Source: Streptomyces lomondensis (GTDB taxonomy: Bacteria; Actinomycetota; Actinomycetes; Streptomycetales; Streptomycetaceae). From it: a stretch of 64,000 nt of DNA. Below the pieces are notes generated by a model that worked only from the letters and a program-made list of their open reading frames with translations, had not been told where the DNA came from and ran no database searches. The translations under genes and the position numbers were made by a program. Below are positions 1-7,644 of the stretch, in pieces. Each line of letters opens with the position of its first letter. The stretch's first letter is position 1. Location: assembly GCF_014651035.1 (NCBI RefSeq), contig NZ_BMWC01000011.1:205877-269876 (forward strand). Direction: 5' to 3'.

Positions 1-693
1 ACCCGGAGCCGCCTGGACCTTGTCCAGCTGGATGCCGCCGGGCAGGCCGTCGATCTTCTGCTGGAAGTCGGTGATCGCCCGGACCCGGTTCTCGGCGAGG
101 TCGACACCGGCGAAATCGGGCAGGCCGTCGGCCTTCACGCGCACGGTGTCGCCGTCGACCACCGTCACCGTGCTGAGCACCGAGACCGGCTCGGGCAGCT
201 TGGTGCCGAGCACGGTGGCCTCGACGGTGACCTTGATCTTGCCGTTGCCGCCGTCGGAGAGGCCGACGACGTTGGCGGTGACGCCCGGGGCGACCTGGGT
301 GGGCTCGGACTTCGCCGTCTTCAGCAGCTCGTCGTAGGCGATGGTCGCGGTGCCGGTGGCGCTGGTGGCGGTGGCGGAGCTGTAGTCGCCGGAGAACTCG
401 ACGCCCTTCATGTCGGCCCGGAGGTCGTCGATACGGATCTTCTGGGCGCCGTTGCCCGCGGCGGCCTCGTAGTTCTTGATGCCGACCTCGATGTCGTCCA
501 GGGAGCCGCCGACGACCTGGGTGAGGAACGGGAAGCCCTTGATGCTGACGTCGGGGGTCGTCGCGAGGTTCTCCGTCGTCTTCAGCCGGTCGGCGGCCTC
601 GCCCTCGGCGAAGTTCACGGCGACGCGGTCGGCGATGACGAAGAGTCCGCCCAGGATCACTATGAAGATCAGCAGTATTCGCAGTGCGCGCAT
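1..693 (-). CDS. DUF2993 (LmeA-like) protein, 3' end outside window
   Basis: The minus strand is open from an ATG at 693 to the window edge (231 codons, no stop), so the C-terminus is missing. The protein starts MRALRILLIFIVILGGLF, an N-terminal membrane anchor or uncleaved signal, then reads IKGFPFLTQVVGGSLDDIEV, the characteristic start of the DUF2993 family. The family includes mycobacterial LmeA, an envelope mannosyltransferase, but most members have no known activity, so an exported envelope protein is all I infer. The start follows a GGGGGAA ribosome site. A second, longer DUF2993 protein lies at 14280-15503, and the two share the G-G/K-FPFLTQ signature. The family call is firm; the function is unknown. 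Confidence 0.85.
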   Translation of the reverse strand, partial: MRALRILLIFIVILGGLFVIADRVAVNFAEGEAADRLKTTENLATTPDVSIKGFPFLTQVVGGSLDDIEVGIKNYEAAAGNGAQKIRIDDLRADMKGVEFSGDYSSATATSATGTATIAYDELLKTAKSEPTQVAPGVTANVVGLSDGGNGKIKVTVEATVLGTKLPEPVSVLSTVTVVDGDTVRVKADGLPDFAGVDLAENRVRAITDFQQKIDGLPGGIQLDKVQAAPG

Positions 694-1041
694 GCGGTGT
701 TTCCCCCACCTAGGCGGTCGTGACGGCGGTCATCCCTGACGACCCGGGTGGCCGTCCCAGCGTGAGGGTAACTCCGTGTCCGGTGAGGGGCCTGGGATTG
801 TCGATCACCTGTGACAGCTGCGAGGCGTTGATGCCGGGGCCGGGTGGGTGCGCAGCCCGGCGGAGCGGGGTGCCGCTTCTTTGGGACGGGCGCCGCCCTT
901 AGCGGCACGATTGCCCGCAGCTCAGCGGACCCGCAGCGGTTGGCGCGTCAACGGACAGTCAGTCGGCGTCCGACCCCATCGCGCCGTTCCGAGGACGGAC
1001 ACCCCCCGGCGCGGCCCCGACCCACACCCGGCGAATAGGCG
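694..1041. other. Intergenic region with an imperfectly looped hairpin
   Basis: No convincing gene is visible in these 348 bases; the short open frames are GC-skew shadows. An 8-bp inverted repeat (GTGCCGCT at 870-877, AGCGGCAC at 901-908) with a 23-base loop could act in termination downstream of the gene ending at 1042. The part nearest 693 should hold the promoter of the DUF2993 gene, but I cannot assign boxes. Confidence 0.4.
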
Positions 1042-2151
1042 CTACGCCAGCGCCCGCCCCAGCACGTAGACGACCGGCGCCGCCCCCGCCAACGGCAGAG
1101 CCACCCCCGCCGTGAAGTGGACGAAGCGGGACGGGTAGTCGTAGCTCGCGACCCGGTGGCCGATCAGGGCGCAGGCCGCCGCGCCCGCGCCCAGCAGGGC
1201 GCCCGACGTGCCCAGGCCCGTCAGCGAGCCGGCCGCGACACCACCGCCCGCCGCCGCGAGCAGCGCCACCACCACCGACGCCACCGTCGGCAACGGCAGG
1301 GCGCGCGCCAGGACGGCGACGGCCACGGCCACCGCACCCACCGTCACCGCGTCCGCGTCGGCCGCGAGGTACCCGCCCGCCACGATCGCCAGCGCCGACG
1401 CCGCGACCGTCGCCATCAGGCCGTACATCCGCTCGTCCGGGTCGGCGTGGGACCGCAGCTGGAGCACCAGCGCGAGCAGCACCCACACCCCCAGCGTCCC
1501 CAGGATCGCCGCCGGCGAGCGTCCCGAGGCCAGCAGCGCGGCATCCGCGGCCAGCGCCCCCGCGAAGCCCAGCGCGATGCCCTGCCGCGCCGGCCACATC
1601 CCGTTCAGCCGGAACCAGCCCGCCGCGGTGACGGCCTGGAGCACGACGAGCGGCACCAGCAGCGCGTACGTCCCGACCGCCGCGGCACCGGCCAGCAGCA
1701 GCCCCAGCAGCGCGGTCAGCGCGGCCGGCTGCATCCCGGGCTCGATGATCGGCGACCGCCCCTCCGCCCGGGCCCGCTGCGCGTCCGTGACGCGGGTGTT
1801 CCCGCCGAGGGAGGGTGGCCCGTACTCGGGAGCGGGGCCGGAAGCCTCGGCGACCTCAGCAGGAGCCGGGGCCGGAGCGGGCGCCGGAGCCGCGTACCCC
1901 TGCTGCGGCAGATACGCGGTCTCGGCGGCAGCCGGCGCGGACACCGGCTGGTGCGTCTGCGTCTCCCACGTCTGCCCCTGCCACTGCTGCGTGTACTGCT
2001 GCGCGGCGTGCGGATCCTCGTACGCGGGATACCCCTGGTTCCCCTGATACCCCTGGTTCCCCTGCCCGGGCCACGCCTGCTGCTGCCCATAGGAGCCGTA
2101 GCCGTCATAGCCGTCGTAACTCTCGTAACCGTCATACGGCTGGTTGGTCAT
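1042..2151 (-). CDS. Polytopic membrane protein with Tyr/Gly/Gln-rich N-terminal tail
   Basis: A 369-residue protein. Residues 1 to about 110 are low complexity and rich in Y, G, Q, P and A (repeated YDGY and NQGY units, then alternating A-P). The remaining part is strongly hydrophobic, with about eight to nine predicted membrane segments. The ATG at 2151 is preferred because AGGAGG ends six bases before it; the GTG at 2157 overlaps that site. The start lies two bases after the stop of the MoaD-like gene, so the two are probably co-transcribed and translationally coupled. I recognise no functional family. The tail resembles the cytoplasmic disordered tails common on actinobacterial membrane proteins. 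Function unknown. Confidence 0.75.
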   Translation of the reverse strand: MTNQPYDGYESYDGYDGYGSYGQQQAWPGQGNQGYQGNQGYPAYEDPHAAQQYTQQWQGQTWETQTHQPVSAPAAAETAYLPQQGYAAPAPAPAPAPAEVAEASGPAPEYGPPSLGGNTRVTDAQRARAEGRSPIIEPGMQPAALTALLGLLLAGAAAVGTYALLVPLVVLQAVTAAGWFRLNGMWPARQGIALGFAGALAADAALLASGRSPAAILGTLGVWVLLALVLQLRSHADPDERMYGLMATVAASALAIVAGGYLAADADAVTVGAVAVAVAVLARALPLPTVASVVVALLAAAGGGVAAGSLTGLGTSGALLGAGAAACALIGHRVASYDYPSRFVHFTAGVALPLAGAAPVVYVLGRALA

Positions 2152-2153
2152 CG

Positions 2154-2408
2154 TCACCCTCCTGCGAACGGCGGGAGCACCTCGACCGTGCCGCCGTCGG
2201 CCAGCCGTACCGTCTCATGGTCGCGGGTGCCCACGGGGTCACCGTCCACGAGGAACGAGCATCGCCGCAGGACGCGCTCCAGTTCCCCGGGGTGTCGCGC
2301 GCGCACCCCCGCGAGCGCCTCGGCGAGCGTGGCCGCCTCGTACGGCTCCTCGGCCACCCCGGCCGCGGCCTTGGCGGCGGCCCAGTAGCGCACCGTGACC
2401 TTTGGCAT
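2154..2408 (-). CDS. MoaD/ThiS-family sulfur carrier protein
   Basis: An 84-residue beta-grasp protein starting MPKVTVRYWAAAKAAAG and ending VEVLPPFAGG. The C-terminal Gly-Gly is the adenylated and thiocarboxylated tail used by MoaD and ThiS to deliver sulfur, in molybdopterin synthesis (MoaD) or thiamine and related pathways. The ATG at 2408 has GAGGAAG six bases upstream and gives the expected N-terminal beta strand; the GTG at 2432 would add eight unneeded residues. No moaE, moaB or thiF lies nearby, so the pathway cannot be read from context. It is followed two bases later by the membrane protein at 1042-2151. Confidence 0.85.
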   Translation of the reverse strand: MPKVTVRYWAAAKAAAGVAEEPYEAATLAEALAGVRARHPGELERVLRRCSFLVDGDPVGTRDHETVRLADGGTVEVLPPFAGG

Positions 2409-2464
2409 CTGCTTCCTCAATCGCACAGTCACAACGGACTCACCCGATGGTGGCCACCGTCAGG

Positions 2465-3328
2465 CTAGCCCGCCCGGCCGACGACCCACTCCCCGATCCG
2501 GGCCAGCAGCTCGTCGCTCGCCGCGTGCTCGGCATGCCCCATGCCGGGCTCCAGCCACAGTTCGCCCTGGTCACCGGCGGCCGCGGCCAGCATGCGCGGA
2601 TGGTCGACGGGAAAGTAGCCGTCGGCGTCGCCGTGCACGATCAGCAGCGGGGTGGGGGCGATCCGCGGCACGGCCTGCACCGGCGACAGCGGCACCGGGT
2701 CCCAGTCCCGGTGGTGAATGCGCGTACGGAAGCCGTACCGCCCCACCACGCGCCCCTCGGGCCGCGTCACCAGCCAGTGCAGCCGCCGCATGGGGGCGGT
2801 GCCCCGGTAGTACCACCGGGCCGGCGCGCTCACCGACACCACCGCGTCCGTCCCCGTCCCGCCGCCCGCCTCGTGCAGCGCCGCGTGCCGCAGCGCCACC
2901 GAGCCGCCCATGGAGAACCCCACCGTGCCCACGCGCGCGTGCCCGAGCTCCCGCGCCCAGCGCACCGCCGCCGCCAGGTCGAGCACCTCCCGGTCCCCGA
3001 CCGTGGACCGCCCGCCGGACGCCCCGTGTCCCCGGAAGGAGAACGTGACGACGGCCCCGTACGGGGTGAAGGCCTGGGCCACCCGCCGCACGTGCGGCCG
3101 GTCGACGGCACCGGTGAAGCCGTGGGCGATGACGAACACGGGGTGAGCGGAAGGCGTCCGGGAGCCGTCGTATACAGCCGCTCCCGGGTCGTATACGGCG
3201 TCGATCGTCACGCCGTCCGAGGTGCGCAGAAACCTCCGCGCGGGCCTCCGCACAGACGCTCCACAAGTCGTCTCGGAGTGCGGACGATCGATGGAACGCG
3301 CCACATGACCTGCCGGACCAGAGCTCAT
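2465..3328 (-). CDS. Alpha/beta hydrolase
   Basis: A 287-residue hydrolase starting MSSGPAGHVARSID. It has the strand-loop HGFTG (oxyanion region), the nucleophile elbow GFSMGGS, an acid in HGDADGYFP and the histidine in GMGHAE near the C-terminus, so the catalytic triad is complete. It is divergent from glnR with about 170 bases between the starts. The frame stays open far upstream, across glnR, but that part is only GC-skew read-through. No strong ribosome site precedes 3328. The substrate cannot be predicted; esterases and lysophospholipase-like enzymes share this pattern. The GTATAC-containing repeats inside the gene come from repeated VYD codons. Confidence 0.85.
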   Translation of the reverse strand: MSSGPAGHVARSIDRPHSETTCGASVRRPARRFLRTSDGVTIDAVYDPGAAVYDGSRTPSAHPVFVIAHGFTGAVDRPHVRRVAQAFTPYGAVVTFSFRGHGASGGRSTVGDREVLDLAAAVRWARELGHARVGTVGFSMGGSVALRHAALHEAGGGTGTDAVVSVSAPARWYYRGTAPMRRLHWLVTRPEGRVVGRYGFRTRIHHRDWDPVPLSPVQAVPRIAPTPLLIVHGDADGYFPVDHPRMLAAAAGDQGELWLEPGMGHAEHAASDELLARIGEWVVGRAG

Positions 3329-3499
3329 GTGGGCTATTCTGCTGGGCAGAGGACTCGGGCAGCGTAGCCCCCGGGTCCTTTTGTGCTTTCGGAAGCGTTG
3401 TATACGACGCGGGAAACCGCAGGTGTACGGGCCTTCGGGATCGCAGAGCAGTGCTGTGCCAACAAACGTCCTCGCAGGGACCGAGGAGGAACCAGACGT

Positions 3500-4279
3500 A
3501 TGAGTTCTCTGCTGCTCCTGACCAACGCCCTCCAGCCGTCGACGGAGGTGCTCCCCGCCCTCGGCCTGCTCCTGCACAACGTGCGGGTGGCCCCCGCGGA
3601 GGGCCCCGCCCTCGTCGACACCCCCGGCGCCGACGTCATCCTCGTCGACGGCCGGCGCGACCTGCCGCAGGTGCGCAGCCTGTGCCAGCTGCTGCGCTCC
3701 ACCGGGCCGGGCTGCCCGCTGATCCTCGTCGTCACCGAGGGCGGTCTCGCCGCCGTCACCGCGGACTGGGGCATCGACGACGTCCTGCTCGACACCGCCG
3801 GCCCCGCGGAGGTCGAGGCGCGGCTGCGGCTGGCCATGGGCCGGCAGCAGATCGTCAGCGACGACTCCCCGATGGAGATCCGCAACGGCGACCTGTCGGT
3901 CGACGAGGCGACGTACTCGGCCAAGCTCAAGGGCCGGGTCCTCGACCTCACCTTCAAGGAGTTCGAGCTGCTGAAGTACCTCGCGCAGCACCCCGGCCGC
4001 GTCTTCACGCGCGCCCAGCTGCTCCAGGAGGTCTGGGGCTACGACTACTTCGGCGGCACCCGCACGGTCGACGTGCACGTACGGCGGCTGCGCGCCAAGC
4101 TCGGCCCCGAGCACGAGTCGCTCATCGGCACCGTCCGGAACGTCGGTTATCGATTTGTTACGCCGGAGAAGGTCGAGCGCGCCGCCGAGGAGGCGAAGGC
4201 CAAAGCAGCCAAGGCAAAGGCGGACAAGACGGACGAGTCGGCCGCCCTGGACGCCGCCGAGGTCCGCGCCGAGGCGTGA
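3500..4279 (+). CDS. glnR: GlnR, OmpR-type nitrogen regulator
   Basis: A 259-residue orphan response regulator. The N-terminal receiver-like domain (about 1-120) has the lone conserved Asp50 (ILVDGRR) but lacks the usual acidic pocket, as known for GlnR, which works as a homodimer without a cognate kinase. The C-terminal winged helix (about 130-225) contains DLTFKEFELLKYLAQHPGR and RTVDVHVRRLRAKLG. A Lys/Ala-rich acidic tail follows. GlnR is the global activator and repressor of nitrogen genes (glnA, amtB, nas and others) in actinomycetes. The start ATG has GAGGAGG ten bases upstream. The gene is monocistronic, between a divergent hydrolase and a downstream LacI regulator. Identity is based on recall of the GlnR sequence and its neighbourhood. 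Confidence 0.93.
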   Translation: MSSLLLLTNALQPSTEVLPALGLLLHNVRVAPAEGPALVDTPGADVILVDGRRDLPQVRSLCQLLRSTGPGCPLILVVTEGGLAAVTADWGIDDVLLDTAGPAEVEARLRLAMGRQQIVSDDSPMEIRNGDLSVDEATYSAKLKGRVLDLTFKEFELLKYLAQHPGRVFTRAQLLQEVWGYDYFGGTRTVDVHVRRLRAKLGPEHESLIGTVRNVGYRFVTPEKVERAAEEAKAKAAKAKADKTDESAALDAAEVRAEA

Positions 4280-4406
4280 CAGGCATATCCCGGCGCCGAC
4301 CTGGGCATCGCTCTCCGCGGAGCGTGCGCCGGACGGCGGTCGGGATATCGTACGGATCCTCCTTTACGCCCTGCCCAGAGCGGGTATATCCGCGTAGACT
4401 CCGCGC

Positions 4407-5429
4407 GTGGCCAAGGTGACTCGGGATGATGTGGCGCGGCTGGCAGGGACTTCCACTGCCGTGGTCAGCTATGTCATCAACAACGGACCCCGGCCGGTCG
4501 CCCCGGCCACGCGCGAGCGTGTCCTCGCCGCGATCAAGGAACTGGGGTACCGGCCCGACCGGGTGGCCCAGGCCATGGCCTCCCGGCGCACGGACCTCAT
4601 AGGCCTGATCATCCCGGACGCGCGCCAGTCCTTCTTCGGGGAGATGGCGCACGCGGTCGAACAGGCCGCCTCCGAGCGCGGAAAGATGGTCCTCGTCGGC
4701 AACACGGACTACGTGGGCGAGCGCGAGGTCCACTACCTGCGGGCGTTCCTGGGGATGCGGGTCTCGGGCCTGATCCTCGTCAGCAACGCGCTCAACGACC
4801 TGGCCGCCGCCGAGATCGAGGCCTGGGACGCCCGGGTGGTGCTGCTGCACGCGCGGCCCGAGGGCATCGACGACGTCGCCGTGGTGACCGACGACCTGGG
4901 CGGCGCCCGGCTCGCCGTGCGCCACCTGCTGGAGCACGGCCACGAGTACGTCGCCTGTATGGGCGGCACAGCGCAGACCCCGGAGGTCGGCGACCCCGTC
5001 TCCGACCACGTCGAGGGCTGGCGGAGCGCCATGGCCGAGGCCGGGATCTCCACCGAGGGCCGCCTCTTCGAGGCCCTCTACAGCCGCTACGACGCCTACC
5101 AGGCCGCCCTGAAGATCCTCTCCGGCCCCGACCGCCCGCCGGCGATCTTCTGCTCCACCGACGACCAGGCGATCGGCCTGCTGCGCGCGGCGCGCGAGCT
5201 GCGCATCGACGTCCCCGGCGAGCTGGCGGTGGCCGGCTTCGACGACATCAAGGAGGCGGCGCTGGCCGACCCGCCCCTGACGACGATCGCCTCCGACCGC
5301 TCGGCGATGGCCCGGGCCGCGGTGGACCTCGTCCTCGACGACGGGCTGCGGGTCGCGGGGGCGCGGCGGGAGCGGCTGAAGGTGTTCCCCTCGCGGCTGG
5401 TGGTCCGCCAGTCCTGCGGCTGCGCGTAG
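4407..5429 (+). CDS. LacI-family transcriptional regulator
   Basis: A 340-residue regulator starting at GTG. The N-terminal helix-turn-helix (VTRDDVARLAGTSTAVVSYV) and hinge (PDRVAQAMASRRTDLIGLI) are typical LacI/GalR. A periplasmic-binding-protein-like effector domain follows to about residue 330, and a short Cys-containing end (RQSCGCA) closes the protein. It probably represses sugar or other carbon genes, but no transporter or catabolic gene is adjacent, so the ligand is unknown. No clear ribosome site lies before the GTG, so a leaderless transcript is possible. It sits 127 bases after glnR in the same direction. Confidence 0.9.
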   Translation: MAKVTRDDVARLAGTSTAVVSYVINNGPRPVAPATRERVLAAIKELGYRPDRVAQAMASRRTDLIGLIIPDARQSFFGEMAHAVEQAASERGKMVLVGNTDYVGEREVHYLRAFLGMRVSGLILVSNALNDLAAAEIEAWDARVVLLHARPEGIDDVAVVTDDLGGARLAVRHLLEHGHEYVACMGGTAQTPEVGDPVSDHVEGWRSAMAEAGISTEGRLFEALYSRYDAYQAALKILSGPDRPPAIFCSTDDQAIGLLRAARELRIDVPGELAVAGFDDIKEAALADPPLTTIASDRSAMARAAVDLVLDDGLRVAGARRERLKVFPSRLVVRQSCGCA

Positions 5430-5537
5430 CCCGCCGGGGCCCTGCGGGGGCGTCTTTATATCGGGCATACGAGGTTCTGTCGGGCTTCTCAGCAAGCACT
5501 CAGGAAGCTCTCATGGTCGGGCGCCAAGCTCGGTTCC

Positions 5538-6539
5538 ATGACCGAGAGCTTCCACCGCAGTGGCGAGTACGAGAACCCTTACGAGGGTCAGCAGCAGGCC
5601 CCGGTGAACCCCGAGTGGCCGCCCCCGCCGGCGTACGCCCCGGCGCATGCTCCGCATTCGAAGAAGCGCAACCGCGGCCCCGTCGCCCTGATCGCCGCCG
5701 TGGCGATCGTCGCGGCGGCGATCGGCGGCGGCACCGCCTACGGCATCCAGGAGCTGACCGGCCACGACACCGTCGCCTCCAGCTCGACCAGCACCAACGT
5801 GGTGCCGTCCAGCCAGAAGGGCACGGTCGCCGGGGTCGCGAAGGCGGTCAGCCCCAGCATCGTCGAGATCAACGCCGACTCCAACGCCGGGTCCTCCACC
5901 GGCTCGGGCGTGATCATCACGAGCGACGGCGAGATCATCACCAACAACCACGTCATATCCGGCGCCTCGCAGATCAAGGTGACCACCAGCGACGGCAGGT
6001 CGTACACCGCGAAGGTCGTCGGCACCGACAGCAAGAAGGACCTGGCGCTGATCAAGCTGGAGAACGCCTCCGGCCTGAAGGCGGCGACGCTCGGCGACTC
6101 CGCCGGTGTCCAGGTCGGCGACCAGGTCGTGGCGATCGGCTCCCCCGAGGGGCTGTCCGGCACCGTGACCAGCGGCATCATCTCGGCCCTGAACCGTGAC
6201 GTCACCGTCCCGACCGACCAGGACCAGGGCCAGCAGCAGTTCCAGCAGGGCGACGGGTGGCCGTTCGAGTTCGGCGGCCGGCAGTTCAACGGCGACACCG
6301 GCTCCGACACGACGACGTACAAGGCGCTCCAGACCGACGCGTCCCTCAACCCGGGCAACTCCGGCGGCGCGCTGATCGACATGAACGGCAACATCATCGG
6401 GATCAACTCCGCGATGTACTCGCCGGCGGGCGCCGCCTCCTCGTCCTCCGACGCGGGCAGCGTCGGCCTGGGCTTCGCCATCCCGATCAACACCGTCAAG
6501 GCCGACCTCGCCAAGCTGCGGGCCGGCTCCACCGACTGA
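5538..6539 (+). CDS. HtrA-like membrane-anchored serine protease without PDZ
   Basis: A 333-residue protein with a Pro/Tyr-rich cytoplasmic tail (1-45), one transmembrane segment (about 47-70) and an extracellular trypsin-like domain. The catalytic triad is visible: His138 in NNHVI, Asp168 in KKDLALI and Ser275 in NPGNSGGAL. The protein stops about 25 residues after the conserved GLGFAIPIN strand, so the usual C-terminal PDZ domain is absent. It sits just upstream of cssRS, the two-component system that senses misfolded secreted proteins and activates HtrA-like proteases in Streptomyces lividans (established for the homologous locus, from memory). An inverted repeat TCGG-N8-CCGA spans the start codon (5530-5545). 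Confidence 0.9.
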   Translation: MTESFHRSGEYENPYEGQQQAPVNPEWPPPPAYAPAHAPHSKKRNRGPVALIAAVAIVAAAIGGGTAYGIQELTGHDTVASSSTSTNVVPSSQKGTVAGVAKAVSPSIVEINADSNAGSSTGSGVIITSDGEIITNNHVISGASQIKVTTSDGRSYTAKVVGTDSKKDLALIKLENASGLKAATLGDSAGVQVGDQVVAIGSPEGLSGTVTSGIISALNRDVTVPTDQDQGQQQFQQGDGWPFEFGGRQFNGDTGSDTTTYKALQTDASLNPGNSGGALIDMNGNIIGINSAMYSPAGAASSSSDAGSVGLGFAIPINTVKADLAKLRAGSTD

Positions 6540-6579
6540 GTCCCACCCGACCGAGTCCCGTCCACCGAGGAGTACGGCG

Positions 6580-6822
6580 ATGATCCAGCAGGTTGCGCAC
6601 ACGGAGCCCGGCACCGACCCGGCGGGGGTCGCGCTGGCCCTGGCGGTGGCGTACGCACTGCACGCGCCGGCGGGCCGGGCGCCCGAGGTGGCGCCCGCCG
6701 CGGCCCGGTCCGGCCGCGGGGCCGCCGAGCCGACCGCCGAGCGGGCCGCCACGCGGACCGCGGCCGGCAAGCGTGCCGCCCACCGGCGCCGGGCCGCCCG
6801 GCGCCGCACCGTACGGGGCTGA
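6580..6822 (+). CDS. Small basic hypothetical protein
   Basis: An 80-residue protein with an Ala/Pro-rich middle and a strongly basic C-terminal end (GKRAAHRRRAARRRTVRG). The ATG follows GAGGAG by about seven bases, and the gene sits 40 bases after the htrA-like gene and 84 before cssR in the same direction. This supports a real gene between the protease and its likely regulator. No domain is recognisable. The basic tail could bind nucleic acid or membrane surface, but that is only a possibility. Confidence 0.55.
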   Translation: MIQQVAHTEPGTDPAGVALALAVAYALHAPAGRAPEVAPAAARSGRGAAEPTAERAATRTAAGKRAAHRRRAARRRTVRG

Positions 6823-6906
6823 CACCGCTCCCGGCACCGCCCGCCGCCGTGCGAGGCTGAGAGCGTCAGACCACCCCTGCCCTTCCACACCCGAGGACCC
6901 CGACCC

Positions 6907-7644
6907 ATGAGCCCCGCAGACGGCGACCGTGACCCCCAGCGCATCCTGATCGTCGACGACGAGCCGGCGGTACGCGAAGCACTCCAGCGCAGCCTCGCCT
7001 TCGAGGGGTACGGCACGGAGGTCGCCGTCGACGGCGCGGACGCCCTGGAGAAGGCCGCGGCCTACCGCCCCGACCTGGTCGTCCTCGACATCCAGATGCC
7101 CCGCATGGACGGCCTGACGGCAGCGCGCCGCATCCGCGCCACCGGCGACACGACACCCATCCTCATGCTCACGGCCCGCGACACGGTCGGCGACCGCGTC
7201 ACCGGCCTCGACGCCGGCGCCGACGACTACCTGGTCAAGCCCTTCGAACTCGACGAACTCTTCGCCCGCATCCGCGCCCTGCTGCGCCGCAGCTCCTACG
7301 CGGCGGCCGTGGGCGCGGGCGGCGCGGGCGACGACGACGCCCTCACCTTCGCCGACCTGCGCATGGACCTCACCACGCGCGAGGTCACCCGGGGCGGCCG
7401 CCAGGTGGAACTGACCCGCACGGAGTTCACGCTCCTGGAGATGTTCATGGCCCACCCGCGCCAGGTCCTGACCCGCGAGCAGATCCTCAAGGCGGTCTGG
7501 GGCTTCGACTTCGAGCCGTCGTCGAACTCCCTGGACGTGTACGTGATGTACCTGCGGCGCAAGACCGAGGCGGGCGGCGAACCCCGGCTCGTGCACACCG
7601 TGCGGGGCGTGGGCTACGTGTTGCGGCAGGGCGGCGCGGAGTGA
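6907..7644 (+). CDS. cssR: CssR, OmpR-family response regulator of secretion stress
   Basis: A 245-residue regulator. The receiver domain (about 11-125) has the acidic pair DD at 17-18, the phospho-acceptor Asp61 in LVVLDIQMPRMDG and the conserved Lys in DDYLVKPFE. The C-terminal winged helix (about 140-240) contains LTRTEFTLLEMFMAHPRQVL and the SLDVYVMYLRRK recognition helix. It overlaps cssS by four bases (GTGA), so the two are translationally coupled. Together with the adjacent HtrA-like protease this matches the CssRS system described in S. lividans, where it induces htrA-like protease genes when secreted proteins misfold. The name rests on gene context and recall, not alignment. Confidence 0.85.
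   Translation: MSPADGDRDPQRILIVDDEPAVREALQRSLAFEGYGTEVAVDGADALEKAAAYRPDLVVLDIQMPRMDGLTAARRIRATGDTTPILMLTARDTVGDRVTGLDAGADDYLVKPFELDELFARIRALLRRSSYAAAVGAGGAGDDDALTFADLRMDLTTREVTRGGRQVELTRTEFTLLEMFMAHPRQVLTREQILKAVWGFDFEPSSNSLDVYVMYLRRKTEAGGEPRLVHTVRGVGYVLRQGGAE

Noticed and set aside
1117..2388. 423-codon plus-strand Arg/Gln/His-rich frame
   Set aside because: Antisense to the membrane protein and MoaD-like gene; composition is typical of frame shadow.
3160..3412. Repeated GTATACGAC-like words as operator near glnR
   Set aside because: Two of the three copies are codons for the repeated VYD residues in the hydrolase; a single copy near 3401 is not enough.
2465..4114. 549-codon reading of the hydrolase extending across glnR
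   Set aside because: The extra N-terminal 260 residues are antisense to glnR and lack protein-like sequence; the start is at 3328.
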